The notes beneath the pieces were generated by a model. The model saw only the letters and a list, made by a program, of their open reading frames with translations, was not told the DNA's origin and ran no database searches. From Streptomyces sp. DH12 (GTDB lineage Bacteria; Actinomycetota; Actinomycetes; Streptomycetales; Streptomycetaceae): a DNA stretch of 64,000 bases. The translations under genes were made by a program, and so were the position numbers. Each line of letters opens with the position of its first letter. The stretch's first letter is position 1. This document shows positions 52,291 through 61,943 of the stretch, in pieces. The DNA lies in contig NZ_JAHWGT010000024.1 of NCBI RefSeq assembly GCF_020873895.1, positions 46,448 to 110,447 of the forward strand, read 5' to 3'.

Positions 52291-52641
52291 ACGGGTACCC
52301 CCTGCCTGTTACCAGCAGTACGGAAGACACCGCGCAGGCTACTCACGAGTAAACCCTTGGGCAAGGGTCGGGACGCACCGGCAAAGAATCATTCGCCCAT
52401 TCGTAGGGACTCCACAAAGAATCGGGACGCCCCGCTGGCCCACAGCACAGAGACCTTGGCCACACCGCGGGGCTACTGTGCAGAGAGGAAACCCTGCGTA
52501 GCTGGGCCGGACAAGGGGTTTCGGGGTCTGAGCGAACCCCGTATCACGCTCCGTGTGGGCAACCTCACGACTGGGGAACAGTCGAAACGTCGTGTCGGCA
52601 GTCCCTAAACTCAGCGTGTTTTGGGAATGGAGGGAGCCATC
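52291..52641. other. 351-bp regulatory spacer upstream of accA2
   Basis: No gene was recognised. The spacer holds the leaders of the membrane protein and accA2. The octamer AAAGAATC occurs twice (near 52383 and 52417). GGAGGGAG stands before the accA2 GTG. Moderate AT content compared with the coding flanks suggests a promoter-rich stretch, but I cannot single out one promoter. Confidence 0.45.
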
Positions 52642-54408
52642 GTGCGCAAGGTGCTCATCGCCAACCGTGGCGAAATCGCTGTCCGTGTCGCCCGTGCCTG
52701 CCGGGACGCCGGGATCGCAAGCGTAGCCGTCTACGCGGATCCGGACCGGGACGCCCTGCACGTCCGTGCGGCGGACGAGGCGTTCGCCCTGGGCGGTGAC
52801 ACCCCGGCGGCCAGCTATCTGGACATCGCCAAGGTGCTCCAGGCGGCCGAGGACTCGGGGGCGGACGCCGTCCACCCGGGTTACGGCTTCCTGTCGGAGA
52901 ACGCCGAGTTCGCCCAGGCCGTCATCGACGCCGGTCTCATCTGGATCGGCCCGCCGCCGCAGGCCATCCGCGACCTCGGCGACAAGGTGGCGGCCCGTCA
53001 CATCGCCCAGCGCGCCGGCGCGCCCCTGGTGGCCGGTACGCCCGACCCGGTGTCCGGCGCGGACGAGGTCGTCGCCTTCGCCCGGGAGAACGGCCTGCCG
53101 ATCGCGATCAAGGCGGCGTTCGGCGGAGGCGGCCGCGGCCTGAAGGTGGCCCGCACCCTGGAGGAGGTCCCCGAGCTGTACGACTCGGCGGTCCGCGAGG
53201 CCGTCGCGGCGTTCGGCCGGGGCGAGTGCTTCGTCGAGCGGTACCTGGACCAGCCGCGGCACGTGGAGACGCAGTGCCTGGCGGACCAGCACGGCAACGT
53301 CGTCGTCGTGTCGACGCGCGACTGCTCCCTCCAGCGCCGCCACCAGAAGCTGGTCGAGGAGGCCCCCGCGCCGTTCCTGTCCGACGAGCAGAACGCGCAG
53401 CTGTACCGGGCGTCGAAGGCCATCCTCAAGGAGGCCGGGTACGTCGGGGCCGGCACGGTCGAGTTCCTCGTCGGCAACGACGGCACGATCTCCTTCCTGG
53501 AGGTCAACACCCGCCTCCAGGTCGAGCACCCGGTGACCGAGGAGGTCACCGGCATCGACCTGGTCCGCGAGATGTTCCGCATCGCCGACGGCGAGGAGCT
53601 GGGCTACGACGACCCGCCGGTGCGCGGCCACTCGTTCGAGTTCCGCATCAACGGCGAGGACCCGGGCCGGAACTTCCTGCCCGCCCCCGGCACCGTCACG
53701 CGGTTCTCGCCGCCGTCCGGCCCGGGCGTCCGGCTGGACGCGGGCGTGGAGTCGGGCAGCGTCATCGGCCCGGCCTGGGACTCCCTCCTCGCCAAGCTCG
53801 TGGTGACGGGTGCGACGCGCCGGCAGGCGCTGGAGCGGGCGCGGCGCGCGCTGGCCGAGTTCCACGTGGAGGGCATGGCCACGGCCATCCCGTTCCACCG
53901 CGCGGTCGTCGCCGATCCGGCCTTCGCGCCGGAAGAGGGCCCGTTCACGGTGCACACGCGCTGGATCGAGACCCAGTTCGTCAACGAGATCCCGCCCTTC
54001 ACCGCCCCGGCCGACGCCGAGGCGGAGGAGGAGGAGAGCACCGGTCGCGAGACGGTCGTCGTCGAGGTGGGCGGCAAGCGCCTTGAGGTGTCGCTGCCGT
54101 CGTCGCTCGGCATGAGCCTGGCCCGTACGGGCCTGGCGGCGGGCGCGAAGCCCAAGCGCCGCGCCAAGCGGAAGTCCGCTTCGGCCGCGTCCGGCGACAC
54201 CCTCGCCTCCCCGATGCAGGGCACCATCGTGAAGGTGGCCGTCGAGGAGGGCCAGGAGGTCAAGGAGGGCGACCTGATCGTCGTCCTGGAGGCCATGAAG
54301 ATGGAGCAGCCGCTGAACGCGCACCGCGCGGGCACGGTGAAGGGCCTGTCGGCGGAGGTCGGCGCGTCCGTCACCTCGGGCGCCCCGATCTGCGAGATCA
54401 AGGACTGA
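52642..54408 (+). CDS. accA2: acetyl/propionyl-CoA carboxylase alpha subunit (biotin carboxylase + BCCP)
   Basis: Carboxylates its own biotin with ATP and bicarbonate. The 588-residue protein has the biotin carboxylase domain ([22 protein letters not shown]-grasp loop [30 protein letters not shown]) and a C-terminal carrier domain with the biotinylated lysine in LEAMKMEQP (Lys553), linked by a charged Ala/Lys-rich hinge. GTG 52642 with GGAGGGAG upstream. It works with the beta and epsilon subunits encoded 3.5 kb away and with the biotin ligase. Confidence 0.95.
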   Translation: MRKVLIANRGEIAVRVARACRDAGIASVAVYADPDRDALHVRAADEAFALGGDTPAASYLDIAKVLQAAEDSGADAVHPGYGFLSENAEFAQAVIDAGLIWIGPPPQAIRDLGDKVAARHIAQRAGAPLVAGTPDPVSGADEVVAFARENGLPIAIKAAFGGGGRGLKVARTLEEVPELYDSAVREAVAAFGRGECFVERYLDQPRHVETQCLADQHGNVVVVSTRDCSLQRRHQKLVEEAPAPFLSDEQNAQLYRASKAILKEAGYVGAGTVEFLVGNDGTISFLEVNTRLQVEHPVTEEVTGIDLVREMFRIADGEELGYDDPPVRGHSFEFRINGEDPGRNFLPAPGTVTRFSPPSGPGVRLDAGVESGSVIGPAWDSLLAKLVVTGATRRQALERARRALAEFHVEGMATAIPFHRAVVADPAFAPEEGPFTVHTRWIETQFVNEIPPFTAPADAEAEEEESTGRETVVVEVGGKRLEVSLPSSLGMSLARTGLAAGAKPKRRAKRKSASAASGDTLASPMQGTIVKVAVEEGQEVKEGDLIVVLEAMKMEQPLNAHRAGTVKGLSAEVGASVTSGAPICEIKD

Positions 54409-54435
54409 CCTCCCGCCGTCCGCGGTGACACTCGG

Positions 54436-54470
54436 GTGAGGGCCCGCCGGTCTGACCGGCGGGCCCTCAC
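54436..54470. terminator. Perfect 16-bp hairpin after accA2
   Basis: GTGAGGGCCCGCCGGT (54436-54451) pairs fully with 54455-54470 around a 3-base loop. It separates accA2 from the TetR gene. Confidence 0.85.
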
Positions 54471-54514
54471 GCGTGGGCGCGATGGCATCCTGGAGGGACG
54501 AGGAAGGACCCGGG

Positions 54515-55078
54515 ATGACGACGACCAGGCCGATGCGCGCCGACGCCCGCCGCAACCACGAGCGGCTGCTGGACGTGGCGCGCGCGGCGTTCGCGGAGCA
54601 CGGCACGGACGCGGCGCTGGAGGACATCGCGCGGCGGGCGGGCGTCGGCATCGGCACCCTGTACCGCCACTTCCCGAACCGCCACGCCCTGATGAACGCG
54701 GTGTTCCAGGACGCCGTGACGGCGCTGCTGGCCCGCTCGCGCGAGCTGGCGGAGGCCGAGGAGCCGTGTACGGCGCTGGTGGCGTGGCTGCGCGCGATCG
54801 TCACGCACGCGGGCGAGTACCGGGGGCTGGCGCGGGCGCTGCTGGCGGTGTCCTCCGACCCCGGCTCGGCCCTGTCCCAGTGCAGCGTGCCGCTGCGGGA
54901 GGCGGGCGAGCGCCTCCTGGTACGGGCGCAGCGGGCGGGCGCGGTGCGCGGGGACGTCTCGATCGGCGACCTGATGCAGCTGACGAACGCCATCGCCCTG
55001 GCGGCGGAGCAGGCCCCGGCGGACCCGGCCCTGGCGGACCGCCTCCTGACCCTGACGCTGCGCGGCCTGAAGCCCTGA
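54515..55078 (+). CDS. TetR-family transcriptional regulator
   Basis: A 187-residue regulator. The HTH is RLLDVARAAFAEHGTDAALEDIARRAGVGIGTLYRHFPNRHALMNAVF. The C-terminal ligand/dimer domain (TALVAWLRAIVTHAGEY) is of the SbtR/AcrR-like type. ATG 54515 has AGGAAGGA upstream. Its target is not evident; it stands alone between accA2 and the DeoR gene. Confidence 0.92.
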   Translation: MTTTRPMRADARRNHERLLDVARAAFAEHGTDAALEDIARRAGVGIGTLYRHFPNRHALMNAVFQDAVTALLARSRELAEAEEPCTALVAWLRAIVTHAGEYRGLARALLAVSSDPGSALSQCSVPLREAGERLLVRAQRAGAVRGDVSIGDLMQLTNAIALAAEQAPADPALADRLLTLTLRGLKP

Positions 55079-55172
55079 CCGGTCGCGCCCGGCTCGACGC
55101 CCCTGACCCGCGGCTCCGTCTCGCCGACCGGCGCACTGCGCCGTCCCCGTGCGCGCCCCGGTGCGGGCGGGG

Positions 55173-56129
55173 TCAGCGGCGGCGCAGGTCCGCGACGCGG
55201 GGCTGGCGGTCCTGGGGGCTGTCGCCCGACAGCGGGGCGCTGCGCAGCTGCGGGCCGGGGGGGCGGCTGCCGCGCTGGCCCGGGAGGGGCACGTCCCGCC
55301 GGGGCTGGCGCCCCCGCGGGGCGGCCTCGGCGCCCGCGGTGGCGGGTCCCGAGCCGGCGACGGTGATCTGGACGCCCTGGTCGGCGAGGGCCTGGAGCTC
55401 CATCGCGGCCCGGTCGTCGTGGCCGGGCGGCTCGTCCGTGACCAGGCGGGTGATGACGTCCGTCGGCACGGTCTGGAACATCGTGTCCGTGCCGAGCTTG
55501 GTGTGGTCGGCGAGGACGACGACCTCGGCGGCCGCCTGGACCAGCGCCCGGTCGACGCTCGCCGAGAGCATGTTGGAGGTGGACAGGCCGCGCTCGGCGG
55601 TGAGCCCGGAGCCCGACAGGAAGGCCCGCGACACCCGCAGCCCCTGGAGGGACTGCTCCGCGCCGCTGCCGACCAGGGCGTAGTTGGAGCCGCGCAGCGT
55701 GCCGCCGGTCATGACGACCTCGACGCGGTTGGCGTGCGCCAGGGCCTGGGCGACCAGCAGCGAGTTGGTCACGACGGTCAGCCCCGGGACGCGGGCGAGG
55801 CGGCGGGCCAGCTCCTGCGTCGTCGTACCGGCTCCGACGACGATCGCCTCGCCCTCCTGGACGAGGCCCGCGGCGACGTCGGCGATCGCCGTCTTCTCCG
55901 CGGTCGCGAGGTGGGATTTCTGCGGGAAGCCGGACTCACGCGTGAAACCGCCCGGCAGCACCGCACCGCCGTGCCGGCGGTCGAGGAGTCCTTCGGCCTC
56001 GAGCGCGCGCACGTCCCGCCGTACGGTCACTTCGGAGGTCTGGACGACGCGGGCGAGCTCCCGGAGCGAGACCGCCCCGTTGGCACGCACCATTTCAAGG
56101 ATCAACTGGCGACGTTCTGCAGCGAACAC
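55173..56129 (-). CDS. DeoR-family transcriptional regulator
   Basis: A 318-residue regulator with an N-terminal HTH (ERRQLILEMVRANGAVSLRELARVVQTSEVTVRRDVRALEAEGLL) and a sugar-phosphate-sensing DeoRC domain (VGAGTTTQELARRLARV, LTVVTNSLLVAQAL, VMTGGTLRGSNYALVG, FLSGSGLTAERGLST). The last ~60 residues are Arg/Pro-rich and unlike the family. It could regulate sugar or nucleoside genes such as the salvage pair at 58496-61143, but that is inference. Confidence 0.92.
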   Translation of the reverse strand: MFAAERRQLILEMVRANGAVSLRELARVVQTSEVTVRRDVRALEAEGLLDRRHGGAVLPGGFTRESGFPQKSHLATAEKTAIADVAAGLVQEGEAIVVGAGTTTQELARRLARVPGLTVVTNSLLVAQALAHANRVEVVMTGGTLRGSNYALVGSGAEQSLQGLRVSRAFLSGSGLTAERGLSTSNMLSASVDRALVQAAAEVVVLADHTKLGTDTMFQTVPTDVITRLVTDEPPGHDDRAAMELQALADQGVQITVAGSGPATAGAEAAPRGRQPRRDVPLPGQRGSRPPGPQLRSAPLSGDSPQDRQPRVADLRRR

Positions 56130-56297
56130 GAAACTGACAGTAACCCCAGCGCCCGAGAGTTTGCAGCCGTATGCACCGAATCCGAGAAGTTGCGAACAGA
56201 CGGGGCCGCCGAGTGCTATGGGCGGTCCCGTCCGTGTGCGCTCACTGACCGTTCGGTGTCCCGACTTGCCGGGGGTTGCCGGGGGTTGTCCCCCGGC

Positions 56298-57737
56298 TCA
56301 CGCCTCCGCGGTCGTCTTCCGGGTCTGCAACTGTCGTGCCACTTCCGCGATCGACCCCGACAGCGACGGGTACACGGTGAACGCGTTCGCGATCTGCTCG
56401 ACCGTCAGGTTGTTGTCCACCGCGATCGAGATGGGGTGGATCAGCTCGCTGGCCCGCGGCGCGACGACGCAGCCGCCGACGACGATGCCGGTGCCCGGGC
56501 GGCAGAAGATCTTCACGAAGCCGTCCCGGATGCCCTGCATCTTGGCGCGCGGGTTGCGCAGCAGCGGCAGCTTGACCGCCCGGGCGTCGATCTTGCCCGC
56601 GTCGACGTCGGCCTGGGTGTAGCCGACCGTGGCGATCTCGGGGTCGGTGAAGACGTTCGAGGAGACGGTCTTCAGGTCCAGCGGTGCGACCGTCTCGCCG
56701 AGGAAGTGGTACATCGCGATGCGGCCCTGGTGGGCGGCGACCGACGCGAGGGCGAACACGCCGGTGACGTCACCGGCCGCGTACACGCCGGGCGCCGACG
56801 TGCGGGACACCTTGTCGGTCCAGATGTGCCCCGACTCGCGGAGCCGGACGCCCGCCTCCTCCAGGCCCATGCCGACCGTGTTCGGGATGGCGCCGACCGC
56901 CATGAGGCAGTGCGTGCCGGAGATGACCCGCCCGTCGGAGAGGGTGACCTCCACCCGGTCGCCGACCCGCTTGGCGGACTGGGCGCGCGAGCGGGCCATG
57001 ACGTTCATGCCGCGGCGCCGGAACACGTCCTCCAGGACCGCCGCCGCGTCCGGGTCCTCACCGGGCAGCACCCGGTCGCGGGACGACACGAGCGTGACGC
57101 GCGAGCCGAGCGCCTGGTACGCCCCGGCGAACTCGGCGCCGGTCACGCCGGAGCCGACCACGATCAGCTCCTCGGGCAGCTCGTCCAGGTCGTAGACCTG
57201 CGTCCAGTTGAGGATGCGCTCGCCGTCGGGCTGGGCGTCGGGGATCTCCCGCGGGTGGCCGCCGGTCGCGATCAGCACGGCGTCGGCGGTGAGGGTCTCC
57301 TCCGTGCCGTCGGCGGCCGTGACGACCACGCGGCGCGAGCCGTCGAGGTCCTGCGCCCCGTCCAGGCGGCCGCGGCCGCGCATCACGCGGGCACCCGCAC
57401 GGGTGACGGAGGCGGTGATGTCGTGCGACTGGGCCAGGGCGAGCCGCTTCACCCGGCGGTTGACCTTGCCGAGGTCGACGCCGACGACCCGGGCCGCCAT
57501 CTCCTTGTGCGGGGTGTCGTCCGCGACGATGATCCCCAGCTCCTCGTAGGACGAGTCGAAGGTCGTCATGACCTCGGCCGTCGCGATGAGCGTCTTGGAA
57601 GGGACGCAGTCCGTCAGGACGGACGCTCCGCCGAGGCCGTCGCAGTCGACGACGGTCACCTCCGCGCCGAGCTGGGCGCCCACCAGGGCCGCCTCGTATC
57701 CGCCGGGTCCGCCACCGATGATCACGATCCGGGTCAC
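56298..57737 (-). CDS. lpdA: NAD(P)H-quinone dehydrogenase, LpdA type
   Basis: A 479-residue FAD/NAD(P) protein of the disulfide oxidoreductase family: RIVIIGGGPGGYEAALVGAQLG at the start, the second nucleotide site IVVGSGVTGAEFAGAYQALG, and GVYAAGDVTGVFALASVAAHQGR. The usual CxxxxC redox pair is broken: SVLTDCVPSKTLI keeps only the second cysteine. That is the pattern of mycobacterial LpdA (a quinone reductase) rather than of dihydrolipoamide dehydrogenase, although automatic annotation often uses the latter name. GTG 57737 chosen, GTG 57746 possible. Confidence 0.88.
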   Translation of the reverse strand: MTRIVIIGGGPGGYEAALVGAQLGAEVTVVDCDGLGGASVLTDCVPSKTLIATAEVMTTFDSSYEELGIIVADDTPHKEMAARVVGVDLGKVNRRVKRLALAQSHDITASVTRAGARVMRGRGRLDGAQDLDGSRRVVVTAADGTEETLTADAVLIATGGHPREIPDAQPDGERILNWTQVYDLDELPEELIVVGSGVTGAEFAGAYQALGSRVTLVSSRDRVLPGEDPDAAAVLEDVFRRRGMNVMARSRAQSAKRVGDRVEVTLSDGRVISGTHCLMAVGAIPNTVGMGLEEAGVRLRESGHIWTDKVSRTSAPGVYAAGDVTGVFALASVAAHQGRIAMYHFLGETVAPLDLKTVSSNVFTDPEIATVGYTQADVDAGKIDARAVKLPLLRNPRAKMQGIRDGFVKIFCRPGTGIVVGGCVVAPRASELIHPISIAVDNNLTVEQIANAFTVYPSLSGSIAEVARQLQTRKTTAEA

Positions 57738-57955
57738 TGGGGTCACGCCTCGCGCTCTCGTCACGTCGACCCCGCGCTCGGGTCGGGCCGGGGGTCGGGG
57801 TCGTCCTCATGGGAAGGGGAGTACGTACGTCATTGTCCCGCACTGTTCGATCCGGCTTCATTCTCCCGCACCGGGCGGCCCCGCTCAGCCCCGGGGCCAC
57901 CTTCGGCGCACGCCGGGACCGCGCCCACCCCCACCCCTCCCGTACCCTCGATCCC

Positions 57956-58393
57956 ATGTCGCTCTACGCCGCGTACGCCGGCAACCTCGACGCGCGGCTG
58001 ATGACCCGCCGCGCCCCGCACTCCCCGCTGCGCGGCACGGGCTGGCTGAACGGCTGGCGGCTGACCTTCGGCGGCGAGCAGATGGGGTGGGAGGGGGCGC
58101 TCGCCACCATCGTGGAGGCGCCGCGCTCGCAGGTGTTCGTCGCCCTCTACGACATCGCCCCGATGGACGAGGACTCGATGGACCGCTGGGAGGGCGTCGG
58201 GCTGGACATCTACCGGCGCATGCGCCTGCGGGTGCACACCCTCGACGGCGAGGAGCCCGCGTGGGTGTACGTCCTCAACGGGTACGAGGGCGGGCTGCCC
58301 TCCGCCCGCTACCTGGGGGAGATCGCCGACGCCGCCGAGTCCGCGGGCGCGCCCCACGACTACGTCATGGAACTGCGCAAACGCCCCTGCTGA
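57956..58393 (+). CDS. gamma-glutamylcyclotransferase-like protein
   Basis: A 145-residue protein of the GGCT/AIG2 beta-barrel fold: LYAAYAGNLDARLMTRRAP at the start (family motif YGSNL), GWRLTFGGE, VALYDIAPMDEDSMDRWEGV with acidic residues in the position of the catalytic Glu, and YVLNGYEGGLPSARYL. The substrate is uncertain; GGCT enzymes cyclise gamma-glutamyl groups. Divergent from lpdA. Confidence 0.88.
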   Translation: MSLYAAYAGNLDARLMTRRAPHSPLRGTGWLNGWRLTFGGEQMGWEGALATIVEAPRSQVFVALYDIAPMDEDSMDRWEGVGLDIYRRMRLRVHTLDGEEPAWVYVLNGYEGGLPSARYLGEIADAAESAGAPHDYVMELRKRPC

Positions 58394-58495
58394 CCGGGCG
58401 ACCGGCCGGTTCGTCGGAAGCGACAAGACAACGAAACGAACACCGTAGGCCCTGTCATCTACGCGCGTAGGCCCAGACGGGTTACCCTCGTCCGC

Positions 58496-59320
58496 GTGAA
58501 CGCATCTGTTACCCCGGACCACCGCCAGGACGACCCCCACGCCGCCGCCGAGGCCGCCGCCGCGCGCCTGCGCGAGCTGACGGGTGCCGAGACCCACGAC
58601 GTCGCCCTCGTGATGGGCTCCGGCTGGGCCCCGGCCGCCGACGCGCTCGGCGCCCCCGAGGCCGAGTACCCGGTCACCGAGTTGCCGGGCTTCCCCCCGC
58701 CGGCCGTCGAGGGCCACGGCGGCAAGATCCGCTCGTACCGCATCGGTGACAAGCGCGCCCTGGTCTTCCTGGGCCGCACGCACTTCTACGAGGGCCGCGG
58801 CGTCGCCTCCGTCGCCCACGGCGTGCGCACCGCCGTCGCGGCCGGCTGCAAGACCGTCGTCCTGACCAACGGCTGCGGCGGCCTGCGCGAGGGCATGCGC
58901 CCCGGCCAGCCGGTGCTGATCAGCGACCACCTGAACCTCACCGCGGCCTCCCCGATCGTCGGCGCGAACTTCGTCGACCTCACCGACCTGTACTCGCCCC
59001 GCCTGCGCGCCCTGTGCAAGGAGGTGGACCCCTCCCTGGAGGAGGGCGTCTACGTCCAGTTCCCCGGCCCGCACTACGAGACCCCGGCCGAGATCAACAT
59101 GGTCCGCGTGCTCGGCGGCGACCTGGTCGGCATGTCCACCGTCCTGGAGGCCATCGCGGCCCGCGAGGCGGGCGCCGAGGTCCTCGGCATCTCCCTCGTC
59201 ACCAACCTGGCCGCGGGCCTTTCGGGTGAGCCGCTGAACCACGAGGAGGTCCTCCAGGCCGGCCGCGACTCGGCCGCGCGGATGGGCGAGCTGCTCACCC
59301 GCGTCCTGGAGCGCATCTGA
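58496..59320 (+). CDS. punA: purine-nucleoside phosphorylase
   Basis: Splits inosine or guanosine with phosphate to base and ribose-1-phosphate. The 274-residue protein is a trimeric (low-Mr) [112 protein letters not shown] start at 58496. The sugar-phosphate mutase gene downstream can handle ribose-1-phosphate. Confidence 0.95.
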   Translation: MNASVTPDHRQDDPHAAAEAAAARLRELTGAETHDVALVMGSGWAPAADALGAPEAEYPVTELPGFPPPAVEGHGGKIRSYRIGDKRALVFLGRTHFYEGRGVASVAHGVRTAVAAGCKTVVLTNGCGGLREGMRPGQPVLISDHLNLTAASPIVGANFVDLTDLYSPRLRALCKEVDPSLEEGVYVQFPGPHYETPAEINMVRVLGGDLVGMSTVLEAIAAREAGAEVLGISLVTNLAAGLSGEPLNHEEVLQAGRDSAARMGELLTRVLERI

Positions 59321-59472
59321 CCCCGCCCCCGGGGGCCGGGGCCCGGCACACCCCCTGAGGTGCGGCCCCGGCCGCGACGGAAGGGGTCTGCGCCCGGCCG
59401 GCACCGGGTAACGGATCCACACCCCCGACGACGCGACGCGACGCGTACGACTTCAGCAGAGAGGCAGACCCC

Positions 59473-61143
59473 GTGCAGCAGAACCTGCGGCCCGACCAGC
59501 CGGACCTCATCGCGCAGGCCGAGGCGTGGCTGGCCGAGGACCCGGACGCCGAGACCCGCGACGAACTCGCGCGGCTCCTCGCCGACCGCGACCTGGACGA
59601 GCTCGCCGGCCGTTTCGCCGGCACGCTGCAGTTCGGTACGGCCGGGCTGCGCGGAGAGCTGGGCGCGGGCCCCATGCGGATGAACCGCTCGGTGGTCATC
59701 CGCGCCGCCGCGGGCCTGGCCGCCTACCTGAAGGACCATGGGCAGGCCGGCGGACTCGTCGTCATCGGCTACGACGCCCGGTACAAGTCCGCCGACTTCG
59801 CCCGCGACACGGCCGCCGTGATGGTCGGCGCGGGGCTGCGCGCCGCGCTCCTGCCGCGCCCCCTGCCGACGCCGGTCCTCGCGTACGCCATAAGGCACCT
59901 GGGCGCCGTCGCCGGCGTCGAGGTGACCGCCAGCCACAACCCGCCGCGCGACAACGGCTACAAGGTGTACCTGGGCGACGGCTCGCAGATCGTGCCCCCG
60001 GCCGACGCCGAGATCGCGGCCCGCATCGCCGCCGTGGCCTCGCTGGCCGACGTGGAGCGCGCGGAGGACGGCTGGGACGTCCTCGGCGACGAGGTGCTGG
60101 ACGCGTACCTGGAGCGCACCGACAAGGTCCTCACCCCGGGCACCTCCCGCTCGGCGCGGGTGGTCTACACGGCCATGCACGGCGTGGGCAAGGACGTCCT
60201 CCTGGCGGCGTTCGCCCGCGCCGGCTTCCCCGCGCCGGTGCTGGTCGAGGCGCAGGCGGAGCCCGACCCGGCGTTCCCGACGGTCGCCTTCCCCAACCCG
60301 GAGGAGCCGGGCGCCATGGACCTGGCGTTCGCCACGGCCCGCGAGGCGGCCCCGGACCTGGTCATCGCCAACGACCCGGACGCCGACCGCTGCGCCGTGG
60401 CCGTACCGGACGCCTCCGCGGCGGGCGGCTGGCGGATGCTGCGCGGCGACGAGGTGGGCGCGCTGCTCGCGGCGCACCTGGTCGGCAAGGGCGCGAAGGG
60501 CGTGTTCGCGGAGTCGATCGTGTCGTCGTCGCTGCTGGGCCGGATCGCCGCCGCGGCGGGCGTGGGCCACGAGGAGACCCTGACGGGCTTCAAGTGGATC
60601 GCCCGCGTGGAGGGCCTGCGGTACGGCTACGAGGAGGCGCTCGGCTACTGCGTCGACCCCGAGGGCGTCCGCGACAAGGACGGCATCACCGCGGCGCTGG
60701 CCGTCACGGAGCTGGCGTCGGAGCTGAAGGACCGCGGCCGGACCCTCACCGACCTGCTGGACGAGCTGGCCGTCGCGCACGGCCTGCACGCCACCGACCA
60801 GCTGTCGGTCCGCGTCCAGGACCTGACCGTGATCGCCGACGCGATGCGCCGCCTGCGCCAGGCCCCGCCGACGTCGCTGGCCGGACTGACCGTCGCGCGC
60901 GCCGAGGACCTCACCCACGGCACGGCGGCGCTGCCGCCCACCGACGGGCTGCGGTACTACCTGGAAGGCGAGTACCGGGCCCGGGTCATCGTCCGCCCGA
61001 GCGGCACCGAGCCGAAGCTGAAGTGCTACCTGGAGGTCGTCGTCCCCGTGGCGGACGCCGCGGCCCTCCCGGAGGCCCGCACCCGGGCGACCGGCGTCCT
61101 GGACGCGGTCAAGCAGGACCTCGCGGCCGCCGCCGGCATCTGA
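59473..61143 (+). CDS. phospho-sugar mutase (phosphopentomutase/phosphomannomutase family)
   Basis: A 556-residue alpha-D-phosphohexomutase. The phosphoserine loop is VTASHNPPRDNGYKVY (Ser154), the metal loop ANDPDADRCAVA, the sugar loop GDEVGALL and the phosphate-binding end VRPSGTEPKLKCYLE. The N-terminus (QFGTAGLRGELG) and size suit the PGM2/phosphopentomutase-like branch. Placement after punA suggests it converts ribose-1-phosphate to ribose-5-phosphate in purine salvage; hexose mutase activity is an alternative. GTG start at 59473. Confidence 0.92.
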   Translation: MQQNLRPDQPDLIAQAEAWLAEDPDAETRDELARLLADRDLDELAGRFAGTLQFGTAGLRGELGAGPMRMNRSVVIRAAAGLAAYLKDHGQAGGLVVIGYDARYKSADFARDTAAVMVGAGLRAALLPRPLPTPVLAYAIRHLGAVAGVEVTASHNPPRDNGYKVYLGDGSQIVPPADAEIAARIAAVASLADVERAEDGWDVLGDEVLDAYLERTDKVLTPGTSRSARVVYTAMHGVGKDVLLAAFARAGFPAPVLVEAQAEPDPAFPTVAFPNPEEPGAMDLAFATAREAAPDLVIANDPDADRCAVAVPDASAAGGWRMLRGDEVGALLAAHLVGKGAKGVFAESIVSSSLLGRIAAAAGVGHEETLTGFKWIARVEGLRYGYEEALGYCVDPEGVRDKDGITAALAVTELASELKDRGRTLTDLLDELAVAHGLHATDQLSVRVQDLTVIADAMRRLRQAPPTSLAGLTVARAEDLTHGTAALPPTDGLRYYLEGEYRARVIVRPSGTEPKLKCYLEVVVPVADAAALPEARTRATGVLDAVKQDLAAAAGI

Positions 61144-61156
61144 CGGCCCGCGCCCC

Positions 61157-61194
61157 GGCGGCCCCGCCGCTCCCCCGGGAGCGCCGGGGCCGCC
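61157..61194. terminator. Hairpin terminator after the phospho-sugar mutase gene
   Basis: Arms 61157-61174 and 61177-61194 pair with one mismatch. The loop is very short, so the top pairs probably open. It is shared with the convergent F420-reductase-like gene. Confidence 0.65.
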
Positions 61195-61221
61195 GCCGTA
61201 CGCCCCGCCGCGGCGGAGCCC

Positions 61222-61848
61222 CTAACCGGCGGGCCTGGCGACCACGTGCACGTTGAAGACGTGCGTCCCCAGACCACCGGCGATGCCCATGAAGAGCAGC
61301 GCGAAGTGCTCCTGCCCCCGCGCGGTGGTGATGCCGCCGATGTCCAGCTGGGACGAGGGGGGCCAGCCGAGGTCCGTGAGCAGCCGCCCGGTGGTCCGCT
61401 TGGCTTCGGCGTCGTCGCCGGAGAGGAAGACCGTGGTGGGTCCGGAGAGGTCGTCGGGGGCGGTCATCACGGTGGAGTCCATGGTGCACAGCGTCTTGAC
61501 GACGGGCGTCGCGGGGAAGGCCGCCTGGATCTGCTCCGCGAGGCTGCTGTTCGGGTGGGAGAGCTCGGAGTAGTCGTCGGAGAGGCCGACCCCGACGTCG
61601 ATCAGCAGGGTCCCGGCCAGGGCCTCGGCCCCGAGCGAGCGGAGCAGTACCAGGGACACGGTCCCCGGGGTGGCGTTGACGAGCACCTCCGCGTGGGCGG
61701 CCGTCTCGTCCAGGCCCGCCACGGGCAGACCGAGGTCGGCCCGGTCCCGGGGCCGGCGGGAACCGAGGAGGACGTCGTGCCCTGCGGCGCTCCAGCCCTG
61801 GGCCAGTGCGCGGGCGACATTGCCGGTACCGAGTAGTCCTATACGCAT
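61222..61848 (-). CDS. NADPH-dependent F420 reductase-like protein
   Basis: A 208-residue Rossmann protein: MRIGLLGTGNVARALAQGWSAAGHDVLLGSR binds NADP (Gly-rich loop with the Ser-Arg that reads the 2'-phosphate), LVNATPGTV, and a C-terminal helical part with TLCTMDSTVM and HFALLFMGIAGGLGTHVFN. It resembles Fno and the predicted dinucleotide-binding family. F420 use is plausible in Streptomyces but not proven by motif. Confidence 0.85.
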   Translation of the reverse strand: MRIGLLGTGNVARALAQGWSAAGHDVLLGSRRPRDRADLGLPVAGLDETAAHAEVLVNATPGTVSLVLLRSLGAEALAGTLLIDVGVGLSDDYSELSHPNSSLAEQIQAAFPATPVVKTLCTMDSTVMTAPDDLSGPTTVFLSGDDAEAKRTTGRLLTDLGWPPSSQLDIGGITTARGQEHFALLFMGIAGGLGTHVFNVHVVARPAG

Positions 61849-61943
61849 GGCAGCGACGCTAGCCGCCACCGCCGGGGCGGCGGATCGGACCGCGGCCCCG
61901 ACGGGCCGGCACCAAAGTCCTGGTCCCGTGGCCGCCCGTCCTC

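Noticed and set aside
56298-57737. Dihydrolipoamide dehydrogenase
   Set aside because: The CxxxxC active-site disulfide is incomplete; the LpdA quinone reductase type fits better.
57830-59422. 530-aa minus-strand frame opposite the GGCT-like and punA genes
   Set aside because: It has low-complexity Gly/Arg/Ala composition and lies entirely antisense to two well-supported genes.
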